Assembly: GCF_020882245.1 (NCBI RefSeq)
Contig: NC_083597.1
Span: 51,996,152-52,060,151 of the forward strand
Reading direction: 5' to 3'
Length of the DNA stretch: 64,000 nucleotides
Origin: Rhopalosiphum padi
Taxonomy: Eukaryota > Arthropoda > Insecta > Hemiptera > Aphididae
Below the pieces are notes generated by a model. That model ran no database searches and had not been told where the DNA came from. It worked only from the letters and a program-made list of their open reading frames with translations. How positions within the stretch are numbered: the first letter of the stretch is position 1; every line of letters starts with the position of its first letter. Positions 12,235 through 22,857 of the stretch are shown here, one piece after another. Made by a program: the position numbers and the translations under genes.

Positions 12235-12780
12235 TTATACGGTGGATGTAAACATACGCTGTCGCCGGAGGAACAGGATGCAGACGGTAATCGGTATACA
12301 ACGACGAGACAGGTCCATCGAGCCAATAGTCAATAATATATGTCCGAACTGGACAGCGGCGCGTAGAACAGCCCAATCGTAATCGCTGCAGTTCGAATCG
12401 CCGGCCGTATTCCGGATGGTCTGGTATTTCCGGCGCAAATGTTTGGTTTCCGCTCTGAAGCGGGCTGGTCGACTACGGAGAAGCGGATAGATCCTTACCC
12501 GTTGAGCTTGGACGACTACGGAACCCGACGCAGCCGTTACGATGAGAACAGTGAAGATCCTTCCTCGGCAGTGGTCGTGGCTGCAGTTGTCGCAGTGCTC
12601 GAATTCGTTGAGCTCGAGATGAGTTTGTTCGTGAATATTTGTGACAGTTTCCGTTAAAGCTCACATTGTATATATTTCATCCATCCACGTGATCACCGGC
12701 GTCTGTTCTCGATTGACATAGTCGTCACCACCCGTCCTCCCTGTCCAATACGGGGAGCGTGTGTCTGGACAACGGCAATT
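12235..12780. other. GC-richer patch of unknown function
   Basis: Base composition and CpG density rise sharply against the AT-rich flanks. Short open frames exist on both strands (plus 12439-12657, minus 12235-12438 and 12473-12664), but they overlap each other and none shows a recognisable domain or splice-consistent extension. It could be a decayed exon, a leader exon with a promoter, or part of a mobile element. Confidence 0.35.
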
Positions 12781-12846
12781 TTGTGTGGTATAATAATAAT
12801 TGTAGAATATAATAATCGTAATAGTTTTAATTAAACTGTCATGAAA

Positions 12847-12849
<3 letters not shown>

Positions 12850-12879
<30 letters not shown>
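12850..12879. repeat. T30 homopolymer
   Basis: An uninterrupted run of 30 T. Read on the minus strand it is an A30 tract, as left by a retroposed sequence lying to its right. I cannot identify a retroelement body or flanking target duplication in 12880-13420, which is plain AT-rich DNA. Confidence 0.9.
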
Positions 12880-12882
<3 letters not shown>

Positions 12883-13420
12883 GCTTTTAGTATGTAACTA
12901 TAATAGCTCAACAATTATTAAGTAAAACAAGTAATAGCTATGACAAAAATATAGTAAAACAATATATGGTAGTTAAAAAGAAAGAAGTAACAAATTATAG
13001 TATCTAATTAAATAATGATATGCGTAGATACCACCTTATAAAAAATATTTTATATAGCGTCTATTTTAGATTTTTTTATGATTCTCTTTAAGTACCCCGT
13101 AAGATTTTTACCTATTTTTAATATATTCAATATTTAACTTACAATGCTGAAATCGAATCGGGTACTATATAGAATAGCCGGAGAATGTTAACTTATTCCA
13201 ACTTTGCCCTTATAAATTGGGCATTGTGCACTTCTTACTTTGCCCGTAACATATATACGTAAATAATTGCGCTTGGGTATAATTTTGTAGGTATACTCAC
13301 CTAAATATTTTTTATTTAAACTTAACAGTGATTAATATTTTTAATCAGTTATTACAGTTAAAAAAGTGAAAAATAGAAGTTGTAACGGTCAAAATTCAAT
13401 GTCGTATATTTCTATTTTTA
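12880..13420. other. AT-rich spacer, nothing recognised
   Basis: No open frame of note, no RNA gene and no recognised repeat. The phrase AATGTTAACTTATTCCAACTT at about 13187 recurs at about 15151, so part of this DNA may belong to a dispersed family. Confidence 0.45.
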
Positions 13421-13429
13421 TTAACATAT

Positions 13430-14390
13430 TATATGATGCGTATGTGTTCTCCGTTCCACGGACCCCTCTGCCGCCGCCCGAAGACGACACCAATCTATAA
13501 GACTATAAAGACGTGCATACACACACTATCACTATTTCCCAGTACCCATGGTCCGGAGTGATCGGCCGTCAATATATTAATTAGTGCCACCAATTAAAAT
13601 ATTAGATATAACATATTATACCGACCAAGTATTATTATATAACCATTAGGTAATGTCGTCGACGTACTTTGTCCGGTGCATGATACGCCTAACGGCCTTT
13701 TATATGTCACTTTTTTTTCCACTCCACCGCGGACAACATGTTAGAGTAGTCAAAAAACCGATCACCGAGGGCGTCTCGGGGACGACGCTCAGGACACTTA
13801 CAAAAACAAAAACTTGGTAATATTTTATATATATATTGTACTTACGTCACGAAACAAGTACCTTGGCCAGTATTAATTATTAAATTATATATATATATGG
13901 TTCATTATTATTTATTGGTGTGCCTAACGGCCTTATTTATTATATTTCATATTATTTTATATGATGTTGGTGCTCAACGGCACTAGATATTGTGTTATAT
14001 CTTATATATATATATGTATTATTGTGCTCAATGGCACTATGTATTTATTATTAACGTAAATGTGGCATTATGTTTATGAATATAATCATCATGATTATTT
14101 ATTGGTATACGTATACCGGTAACCGATGATCCGAGCCGTGCCCTATTAATCTATTATTATGCCGTATTACATCTTTGTGATAATTATTATTATTATTTTT
14201 GGTATGACCTTTATTTGGGGCGAAGTTTTTATGCCGTATGGCTTTTCTTGGCCATAACTTACTTATTATTCTTTTTCAATAAATAATATAAATATCGCAA
14301 AAATAACCATACCCAAAACAATGCATTCATTATTCTTCCCTATTTGTTTTATTTTCTTCATCAATATAATATTATAAAATCCTGCACGCT
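13430..14390. repeat. LTR-like AT-rich segment with spaced short motifs
   Basis: A GC-richer start (about 13441-13500) leads into AT-rich DNA in which a short motif recurs: GCCTAACGGCC at about 13687 and 13922, GCTCAACGGCAC at about 13972, GCTCAATGGCAC at about 14025. Spacing of the last three is about 50 bp. The same architecture, with a different motif, occurs in the 1115-bp inserts at 31313-32427 and their copies. Long terminal repeats of insect retrotransposons can look like this, but I found no paired repeat, primer-binding site or gag/pol gene, so the assignment is tentative. Confidence 0.35.
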
Positions 14391-14769
14391 CCGATTTAAA
14401 AATCTCGGCTGTGGGTTGGCGACCTTACCACGTAAATGTATGCTCTACAAACTGGGTAATAGATTGTGCGAGACGTTACAAAGTTACTAAAATTACTATA
14501 TAAAAAATTGTATGATATAAATAATGTTACAATATTAATATTGGAATTGTACGAGATTGCACGGGAAAAGTGTTCCTTTCCCGGATTCAAGTGGATAAAG
14601 TAAATTAAAAACAGAGCGCGCTGCACACATTTATATCGGATAGCATTTATACATAACAATAACACTAGAAAACTATACTTGGATATTTTATTCGTACGAG
14701 ACACTCGTAACCGATAATAATATGAACCGATCCGTAATCTTAATAATAATGTGAACACATAATACTTTA

Positions 14770-14976
14770 TTGCCCGAACACTATTGTCTATTGATATTGA
14801 CGATATGCAAAGAGGTGTTTATCCAGGCTAATGAGGTACCTACTACCAGTATAAATTTCTTTAAAGATGAAGTGGGAAGAAAAGTTCTAAATTGGGTAGT
14901 CACGACTCAAGAGTATGCTAAGTGTACTTGCAATACATTATGTACTACCAACTGGTGTAAATGTAAAAAATCGTGA
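14770..14976 (+). pseudogene. Remnant of a cysteine-rich protein C-terminus
   Basis: An open frame of 68 codons without an ATG at its start ends in a cysteine cluster, YAKCTCNTLCTTNWCKCKKS, followed by a stop. Closely spaced CxC and CxCKK pairs at an extreme C-terminus suggest the end of a zinc-binding protein of mobile-element origin. I do not recognise the family. The region upstream (14396-14758) is open on the other strand only and shows no matching coding sequence, so this is most likely the tail of a truncated gene copy. Confidence 0.3.
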
Positions 14977-14999
14977 ATCACAAATAGTGATGTATGTAT

Positions 15000-15328
15000 A
15001 ATAATAAATTAAATGCTATCTCTATGTGCTTAACATTATTTTTTTGTAATAATTAACTATAATGATTATATTTTGATACTAAAAAGTATTCATTTTAATC
15101 ATGTCCAACCATTTTTAGAGAATTATATTGTATTGAATTATATTTATACAATGTTAACTTATTCCAACTTACAATCAGTTTAATAATATCCATTCCATAT
15201 TTACTATTTAGCTTTGCTAATATTTTTAAGCTTGTGGTATCGCTCTTTATTACCTATATATTCTATAGTTGCTTATTTTTCTCAGTCTTATCGGTGTATT
15301 CTTACAAGTAGTAATCTTCTCGATGGTT
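15000..15328. other. AT-rich spacer, nothing recognised
   Basis: No open frame or RNA gene. It contains a second copy of the AATGTTAACTTATTCCAACTT phrase at about 15151. Confidence 0.45.
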
Positions 15329-15682
15329 CTAACTACAAATTGTTGAACCTAATTTGCTGCATACAAAACGCCTCAAACGGGGTAGCGGGTTAACGCTTAT
15401 GTTAGTCACCACCGCATGCGGATCAGGCAAACCTGCCAGGACACTCACCTCCTCTATCACCACTGGGTCGTCCACGTCATCGCTTACTACAGCGTCTTGA
15501 ACGAGTGGCAGTTGAATATTTTCTGTGTCGACCAACTCCACGGTCTCGATATCCGGTGTTTCAATAACTTCTTCTGGCTGACTTATGCCGATTTGAAAGA
15601 TTTCTACTATTATATTTTCTGACGACATGTACGTGTGCGCGTCAGATCTACCGCTGTTGTTCTCCATGCATAGTACAATCAT
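15329..15682 (-). CDS. Acidic 117-residue open frame, possible fragment of a regulatory protein
   Basis: The frame starts with ATG at 15682; a second methionine (MENNSG) is codon 6. It is strongly acidic, with runs such as PEEVIETPDIETVELVD at about residues 36-52 and VSDDVDDPVVIEEV at about 66-79, and a short basic tail (PRLRRF). GC content is higher than in the flanks. The spacing of IVE, ETP and IETVEL elements loosely recalls the acidic N-terminus of YY1/Pho-type zinc-finger proteins, but no zinc fingers follow on the minus strand below 15329, so if related this is only a fragment. It may equally be one exon of an unidentified gene. The coding call rests on composition and length only. 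Confidence 0.35.
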   Translation of the reverse strand: MIVLCMENNSGRSDAHTYMSSENIIVEIFQIGISQPEEVIETPDIETVELVDTENIQLPLVQDAVVSDDVDDPVVIEEVSVLAGLPDPHAVVTNISVNPLPRLRRFVCSKLGSTICS

Positions 15683-15699
15683 TCTTTGAATAACATCTA

Positions 15700-17248
15700 A
15701 AGCGCGTATCTTATGAATAGATATATCGTCTTCGTCGATGACGCCAAATCCGTTATTAATTCAGTCAAATTTAATGGAGCACAGTGCTGTGTAAAGAGCC
15801 TTTGTGTTTAATATGAATAATATGTGATATTGTGTGGAGTAATAGTAATGATGTTTAACGTATAGGACTGATGAAATGCAAATTAACTCGAAATATATTT
15901 CGTCGGCGCCGGGAATTTCGATCCATTTCCCAGACAACGGGTATTGCGATGTTTTTATTACTAGCCAGCAAGTACTTACGTTTATCCATCTAATCGACCA
16001 GTATACAGGTATAATATTTTAAAACGACGATTTCGATTTGTACTGTACTTTTAGGTGTGTTATTCTTTAATTATAATAATATTTCATTTCTTTAGATTGA
16101 AAAATACATGGAAATATTTTAAATAACACTAATAATACCTAAATTAACTTAACACATTTTAACTTTAGCAATTATGTAAAGTCAATGGACAGCGAGTTTA
16201 ATATATTATACGCGTTCCTACGTCGGATATTCCCACAGACTAAACAATGATAAATGTATAATATATAATTATATCATCTGTGAACTATTTCCGATCGATT
16301 GATCGGCAATGAAAATTTAACATCATGACAACGCGAATGTGTCTTGACGTCGTTGTTTGTTTATTTAGCAAAGTATTCAAATTTCGAAAAATTACCGACG
16401 ATATTTAATTTCTTAACCTCATATGTATAAGACATAAATGATTTTGTGATTATTTATTTTTTCATCTTTTCATTTAAAAATGCATATAATATATTATAAT
16501 ACAACCGTCGAATATGATATAATAATTCAAGTTTTTTTCAAAACCCAACATCCTTAACGTTTTAATATTTTATGCTAAATTGTAATTATAAAATAATAAA
16601 TTAATTGTAAATGTCACAATAATTATATACCTGCAGACGTACGTGCAACATTATTATTAATCTTTTCTAGATAGCCTTTTTTTTTAAACATCAACATTTT
16701 GAACAACATCCTGTGCTACACCAGCAATCGGAGACGTACGCACAAAATATATACGTAAAATCAGTATCAGTGTATGTGGTGACTGAGTGACTGAGATATA
16801 GCACCGGCCGGCATCATCCGAAGTGTAAATTATGGTATTGTTCTATAACGGCGTAAACAGCGTGGAATTATACAAAGAAGCAATATGTCGCTGTCGACGA
16901 TACAGTAGTTAAAGAACAAACGACGTACGTAAAATTGTGGTTCTAATAGGTGAAGACATCGCATACTACGACTGCAGCGATGCGGGATCGGGGGTACGAA
17001 AAAGAAGAGGCACTACGGAGTATGGAGATAAATCACCAACGCACCAACGTTCTCCGGCACCCCGTCCTGTAACGAGTTCACGGGTGTCGTACGCTCGATT
17101 ATGGAGTATGGATGCCTTACACTCCCCCCCACCCCCTGCATGACGGCCAGCCGGACGACACCCGCCGAACACTGTTAACAATCGCGTGGCGCGGCGGCGA
17201 GCGGTACCGGAGTGGACGACGATGCTGTCTAAACGGCACCAATACTAG
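15700..17248. other. Intergenic DNA with a CpG-richer patch at about 16730-17240
   Basis: The first kilobase is AT-rich with nothing recognisable. From about 16730 the sequence is richer in CpG (CACCGGCCGGCATC, GGCGCGGCGGCGAGCGG), and overlapping short frames on both strands (plus 16937-17143, minus 16966-17181) arise from it. These could be leader exons or promoter DNA of a host gene or part of an element. The phrase GGGGGCCGTTTCTTGAAAA at about 17250 looks like a transposon end, but I did not find its inverted partner beyond the Harbinger genes. Confidence 0.35.
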
Positions 17249-17555
17249 GGGGCCGTTTCTTGAAAACGTGACATAGTAAGTTTATGGAAGGTGACTAACG
17301 TATTTGTTGCAAGAAATACTGATATTGATATTCTTGAAAAGTGATAAGATTTTATCGATTAAAAATGGCTCGACTATTAATCTACTGTAATTAAAGCAGT
17401 CACAAAATTTAATCGACTGATTATGATAACATAATTTATCATTATTTAGCTAATGTCATTATGCATTTAATATTTATGTACCCATACTTCATAATATTTA
17501 TTCCTTCTAGTTTAAAATTTTAACATAATAGTTATTACTTTATTAGTGATTAAAA

Positions 17556-18980
17556 ATGGACAACATGTACCTTAATTTTTTATTTGAAATAATATTGAAC
17601 ATCAAGAAAACACAATACAGAATGTTTGGGTAGTAAAAGAAAAAACGATGGATCCATTTTTGTTGTCGGACAGATTATTTGTTAAAAGTTTTAGATTGAC
17701 TAAATATATTGCCAATCTTTTAATAAACATGTCAAGACCACTTATTGAAGATAGTGACCGTTCATCGGCCATTGATTTAAAAACAAAAGTTAATGTAATA
17801 TCATACCACTTGGCACTTTTATCAAAAAAAGTTGTAAGTTGATATTTTTTATTATCATTACTATTCATCATAGGTACTCGTTGCATTATATTTTTTTGGC
17901 ACTGGGTCATATGCAAACACAAATGGGCCAAAAAATTTATATTTTATACTCACACAGGATTTCCAGGAATTATTGGTTGCATTGATTGCACTCATGTGGC
18001 AATAGTTCCACCATATTCAAATTTAAATTTAATAGAAAACCAACATCCTGAGGACATTTATGTAAATTATAAATGCTACCACTCTTTAAATGTCCAACTA
18101 GTAAATATTACATTTTAAATTATGATTTTGGATATGCTTAATTATACAATGTTGTAGATTTGTGACTCAGATTTAAAAATTCTAAATGTGAACGCATTGT
18201 TTCCTGGTAGCACACATGATGCTCATATTTGGAAAAATTCTAATGTCTTACCGTTACTACAAGATTTCTATGCAAAGGGTTTTAATAATATTTACTTATT
18301 GGGTAAATTAATTATAAATAAAGTTCAAAGAAACATTAAAATTTTAAAGTATCTTTAACTAGGAGATTCGGGATACCCATTACGTCCATGGCTACTAACT
18401 CCCATATCAAATCCAACTAATGATTAATGAAGCTGAGGAATATTTTAATAAGCAACAAATGTCCGCTAGATCTAAAATAGAACACTATAATGGAGTCCTA
18501 AAGGGACGTTTTAGGTAAATATTATAAACATTTAAGAATAATTAAAATAAAATAAAACAGAATATACTTCCAAATATTTTTAATTTAAAATAAACTAAAA
18601 AAAATATGAGGAAAATGTCCTCATTAAAAAATTTGATAGGTAAAAAATATATCCAGACTTGGATAAAATACTTGAATATTTTTTTATTCCTAATTCATAG
18701 ATGTCTTATTAAAGATCGAACTTTGCATTACAAACCAGAAAAGGCAACAAAAATAATAAATGCATGTGTGGTTCTTCATAATTTATGTAAACTTACGATG
18801 TACCTGAATTTGTGGATGGCGAAAATTTATCAGATTTTGGCATGTACCAAACTCCACTGGTAGTTGCAGAAGACAATGATATAAACTTAATAGAGAAATA
18901 GAGATTTAATGATGGGAAGAAGACAAAGAGAGAGAATTATTCAACTTCTACAAAATAGAAATATTAGGGAAGAACTATAA
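17556..18980 (+). pseudogene. PIF/Harbinger (HARBI1-like) transposase, broken, with short introns
   Basis: Coding pieces in order are 17556-17831 (N-terminal region with FLLSDRLFVKSFRLTK and RSSAIDLKTKV), about 17890-18100 (KWAKKF, then GFPGIIGCIDCTHVAIVPP), 18158-18302 (ICDSDLKILNVNALFPGSTH), 18363-18514 (GDSGYPLRPWLLTP, then IEHYNGVLKGRFR) and 18701-18980. GT-AG introns lie at 18101-18157, 18303-18362 and 18515-18700. The three catalytic acids of the DDE nuclease are present: Asp at 17984-17986, Asp at 18365-18367 and Glu at 18480-18482. Damage includes a frameshift before 17640, loss of the segment between the first two pieces, what looks like a 7-bp insertion (AATGATT repeated) at about 18418, and further shifts near 18794 and 18897. 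The last piece ends NIREEL then stop. HARBI1 nucleases cut DNA for transposition and work with the MYB/SANT protein encoded convergently downstream. Confidence 0.9.
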
Positions 18981-19231
18981 TACTATATACTTTATAAAAA
19001 TTTTAAATTAATTACACAACATACTTTAACAATGTATATATTTTAAAGTTAAAATGAATCAATCTTTGATTATAATAAGTTTAAACCGAAATTACATTAT
19101 TAATACATATTAAAAAACATAACATAATTAATACCTAATTATTTTTTACTTTTTGTAGTTAGTTAATGATTTTAAAAAAAAACATAATTTATTAAATTAA
19201 GTTTTAGTGTCAGACTAATTACATAGTTTTA
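18981..19231. other. Spacer between convergent Harbinger genes
   Basis: This AT-rich 250 bp separates the stop codons of the two convergent genes and presumably held both 3' ends. AATAAT- and ATTAAA-like strings occur on both strands, but no specific polyadenylation site can be singled out. Confidence 0.5.
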
Positions 19232-21072
19232 TTATTTTGAATGTATGTTTCTAAAAGTGTGTGGATGTTGCCAAGGATCTGATTGTTTTTTTTTCATTAG
19301 TATCAATTTTTCATCATAGTAATTTGATTTAATTTTTAATTTTTGAGTTGCAATGTCAATCATACTCTGAGCAGCGTTGTTGCTGTCTGATAATCTTTCA
19401 GAAGCAGTTTGTGTTTTTTCTTAGGTTCATAGTGATCAAAGTTCATGCGCTCTTAAAAAAAATATTATTTTTAATTAGTAAATGGTTAAATAAAAATGTA
19501 TTAATTATAAATTACCAATATTGTGTAAACTAGATAATAACATTAAATAAATATAATATTAAATTAGCTTTAAAGTATTTACTTGATTTAGGTACACTTT
19601 TTAGTTGTACTTTTTCTGTTCAGTTTCTACAAGTAGTGGTTTTGTCAATTCAACAGTATCATCTTGTACTATAAAACAACAATTGATTAATAGTGAATAT
19701 AAATAATAATTGTTATTAATAAACTTACCAAAAGTGTGATTGTTTTCAATAAATACTTCACAATTATTAATGTCAATTTGGAAGTCTTCCAACCCATAAT
19801 CTATAAATTATACCACAATCAAAGTACTTCTTAAATTATTTTCATATAAATGCATACCTATTAATTAATCAGCTAATAAAATTAAATAATATTTTACCAG
19901 TACTACTTGTTTTTTCTTTTTCATTATCATCAACATTATAATATGAACAAGTAGATATTTGTGATTGGTCCATAGGTTTGTCATAATTGAATGTAACATC
20001 AGACTCAAGGGAATTTAAATGACCACTTATAGCAACTTGGCTCATTAATGGAATTGTATCTAATTGAGCCTCTGACAAAACCAAATTACTAGGAGGTCCT
20101 CCTCCAGTTCCTTGGATGTGTTTTTTAATTGCTGCAGCCTTAGTTTTTTAAGTTGTTCTTGTGTCTTGCCAAGCCTAAGAAAAGAATATATACATTTTCT
20201 ACTTTCAGAAGGAATGTATTTAGAAAATAAAGTTATAGCTTTTTAAAATGTCATTAATTAGAAAGTAATTTAAACTAATGTATACAAAAAAAAATCTAAA
20301 TATTATTATTCTTTATTTTTTAAATATTAAAACATGGTATTAATGTATTTAAAATGATAAAAATATCTTATTTTATGATTTTTAAGGCTCAGCTTGTAAT
20401 TAATGGTTTAAATTATTGGCTTATAATACATTTTAATTTAATTAGTCTAACAAATGCAATGCATAGCATAGCAAATTGTTCGTTGTGAATCCATTTAGGT
20501 AATCCATTTATGTATTATTATCACAGTGAATTATTATAGTTTGAAAATATTAATATTACCTAGTAAACCTCATAGCTTTTTGTTTAATTTTTATTTTAAA
20601 GTGAGTAATGAGTATTTAAAAAAATAATAGTATTCTGTATGAAAACTCAAAAACATAAAACCTGGTAGGTAATTACTTATGTTGCATTAAGTTTGAATTA
20701 CTTTAAATTGTTCATCATATATCTATGACTTATGTAGTAGGTTTTTTATTACACATATTTTACAGTATTTATTTTAAGAAAATAGATTAAATCTTCTTCG
20801 GTCACTCTTAAAATATGTGGAAAATGTTCTATCACTTGATTAGGGATTTTATATTTTTCAATTTCTTAAATAAAGATTACCTTTTTCCATTTTTCCCATG
20901 AATTTTCAGCGCCGGTTAATGAATTTAATTCATTTGCAACATCTTCCCATCTTGCCTTGGCAATTTGTTTGGTAAAGTTGGCAGAAAATTTGCCAGAATT
21001 CAGTCTCGGGTTATTGGACATAAGTTCAACCAACGTTTTCATCTGATTTTTGGTTGGTCTTGATTTTGCCAT
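19232..21072 (-). pseudogene. MYB/SANT-like accessory protein of the Harbinger element, multi-exon, probably broken
   Basis: The frame starts at 21072 with MAKSRPTKNQMKTLVELM and contains a SANT/MYB-like helix set with ARWEDVANELNSL and SWEKWKKV at about residues 40-64. That is the typical N-terminus of the DNA-binding partner in PIF/Harbinger elements. Coding pieces on the minus strand are 21072-20881, 20174-19898 (ends with donor GTAAAA), 19800-19729, 19668 to about 19606, and about 19449-19232. The second piece carries the family's TGGGPP motif and a frame change near 20145. The last piece reads ERLSDSNNAAQSMIDIATQ and ends in HSK-stop. The partner binds DNA and carries the nuclease to element ends. 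The convergent orientation with the transposase matches one composite element. Confidence 0.8.
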
Positions 21073-21600
21073 TATGTGGTTATTTTTTTAAATAAAAATA
21101 AGTAAAATACTAAAATATATAACAGTATATAGTAAATACTAAATAACAATCACCTATTCACATTTTGACGTAAACCTACATTGTACTTTTCAGTTTTCAG
21201 TTTTCACTTTCAGTAAAATAACAGTAGGTACAATAGGTACATAATACATACTACATAGTTTTAATTATAGAATATAAATTTAATGTAAACAATAACAGTA
21301 GAATTATTAAATATTTGAGGTTAAAATTAATTAGTTTCCGTGGTTTTGATGTTACCACAATGGTTCATTCGTTATGTTTTATTACATACGATAAATGATA
21401 TAATTATATCGAATACCGTTCAAGAATATAATTTAGTTTTAACCTTCGATAAATATATATAGACTATATAGTCTGTGCTTTTAGTAAGCCTGGGCATTAC
21501 GTGAGCGCACACACATCGATAAGGTCAGTTGTGGGCGCGGCTACATGGGCAGTACCACTAATCACAGACCAATAAGGCGTTCCTGCGCAACATAGCGACG
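21073..21600. other. Right flank of the Harbinger element, ends not found
   Basis: AT-rich DNA that should contain the element's right terminus and the promoter of the MYB/SANT gene. I looked for an inverted partner of GGGGGCCGTTTCTTG and found none. From about 21480 the sequence becomes GC-richer (GGGCATTACGTGAGCGC, GTGGGCGCGGCTACATGGG), which suggests another, unidentified element. Confidence 0.4.
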
Positions 21601-21602
21601 CA

Positions 21603-21824
21603 GTGGGCGCGACAGTGCCTTTGAATACGATTGCAGATCACAAATTACAAAACTACAAGAGCGTCACCCGTCAGTATATTCAAAGCACAGCTAGAGCAAT
21701 AACCCCAGTTCGAGCCAACAATACAGTTCACTCCAACATCTACAAGCCACCGAAACATCACCACTCAAGGAAATCTATATCGAGATCGAGTTCATATCAA
21801 AAACTGTACTCTACAATGGAGTGA
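21603..21824 (+). pseudogene. 73-residue open frame abutting the satellite, unidentified
   Basis: The frame begins at a TTG/GTG-type codon, not an ATG, in GC-richer DNA containing GTGGGCGCGACAGTGCC. It reads through a basic, serine- and histidine-rich stretch (PPKHHHSRKSISRSSSYQK) before stopping at 21822-21824. The satellite monomer begins about 30 bases later. A leader-like sequence followed by a basic frame could be the start of a retrotransposon gag-type gene cut off by the satellite junction, but no second domain supports this. Confidence 0.25.
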
Positions 21825-21852
21825 GTGAGTGACCGATCGTTAAACCATACTT

Positions 21853-22216
21853 TTAAATTTTTCGACTTTGAAATATTACACGTATCGTTGCTGTAACAGT
21901 TTGCACACAAAACAAACGAAATAATCAAGATTTTTATTTTATATAAGTATATGACTGACGGCCACGACCAATGTCATTTTTCGCCGTTTTTCACCTAAAA
22001 TATTAAATATGCGTATTTTTAAGATGTAAGCGTACTTACTCGCGATGCTCTTGAAAACGTTGTAGCGCGCAAAAGGGACCGTCGGACTTTCTTTCTATGT
22101 CAAAAAAATTTCGAAAATCAAAATATCAAGCACCCAAGTACGCTAAAACCACATTTTTGAAAAAAACGCGTATGCAAGTTTTCGCGGTGAAGGATTTATT
22201 TTTCGACTCTGAAACT
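21853..22216. repeat. Diverged satellite monomer, mosaic of families 1 and 2
   Basis: One full monomer plus about 22 bp, from TTAAATTTTTCGACTTTGAA to TTCGACTCTGAAACT; unit length is about 342 bp. It has family-1 traits (ACGCGTATGCAAG, TATATAAGTATATGAC, CACCCAAGTACGCTAAAACC) and family-2 traits (ACGTTGTAGCG, GGGACCGTCGGACTTTCTTTC). It also lacks most of GAGGCGGGTTGCAG. It ends at a point in the repeat unit that is taken up again at 30123, so it is the left part of a monomer split by an insertion. Confidence 0.9.
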
Positions 22217-22548
22217 TATATCCACACAGCTTTTTTCAATCCATACAATTGTATAAATATTTGAAGTTCATTGAATTTCAAATATTTCAAATAAAAGATT
22301 TATACAATATTGTATGTAAATTGTAATTCTTTATTATATTGCATGTATTCGAAGTATTTGATAACGGTTAATAATGATTTAAAATGCAATATTCTTTTTT
22401 CAATCAAAATTTGATATAACGTACATTTAAAATGCAATAATTATTCAATATATTTAGATAATTATTTAGTAATTATTTATTTCGCATGATTAACTCAATA
22501 CTTTCGTTCAATATTTATTTTTAGTTTTCTGCAGTTAATTAATTAATT

Positions 22549-22857
22549 TATTTTTTTTGTTTTTTATTTGAGTTAAACAATCTATATACAAATTATGTAT
22601 AATAAGCTTAAGTGTTAACAAAATTAAGATTACAGCCAGAAAACATGAAGGAGAAACCACCCACTGGTGACACTCCAGGTCAGAGTCGTAAGGTTAAATT
22701 ATAGAAGTAGGTTGCGGCACCACTTTCTTTTCAATCTTTTGGGAGGGTTGCCAGGCATTGGATTGGTTAGATTTTTAGCTAGGATGTTAGGATGGTCGAA
22801 GAGAGAGTTGTGGTAACGAGAGTAAGACTTGGTAGCGGTTTCTAACACTGTGTTCAT
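22549..22857 (-). mobile_element. 3' end of a Jockey-like LINE, 5'-truncated
   Basis: On the minus strand 22857-22699 encodes about 52 residues in one frame, including SYSRYHNSLFDHPNILAKNL and ending PPKRLKRKWCRNLLL then stop. A basic RLKR-type ending shortly before the stop is typical of the reverse-transcriptase protein of Jockey-clade elements. About 130 bp of 3' untranslated sequence follows, ending in an A-rich tail (T-rich TTTTTTTTGTTTTTTATTTG on the plus strand at about 22551-22570). Only the last exon-equivalent remains; 5' truncation is usual for LINE copies. The clade is inferred from the tail only. Confidence 0.55.

Noticed and set aside
14396..14758. 120-codon open frame on the minus strand
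   Set aside because: It is rich in residues from AT-rich codons, has no recognisable motif and no supporting splice or promoter context.
16937..17181. Overlapping frames on both strands in a CpG-rich patch
   Set aside because: They overlap each other in opposite strands and show no domain; GC-rich DNA gives few stop codons.
17249..17268. GGGGGCCGTTTCTTGAAAA as the left inverted repeat of the Harbinger element
   Set aside because: No reverse-complement partner was found on the right side up to the satellite at 21853, so the end cannot be assigned.
17602..17931. 109-codon minus-strand frame
   Set aside because: It is antisense to the Harbinger transposase coding pieces on the plus strand, whose motifs are clear.
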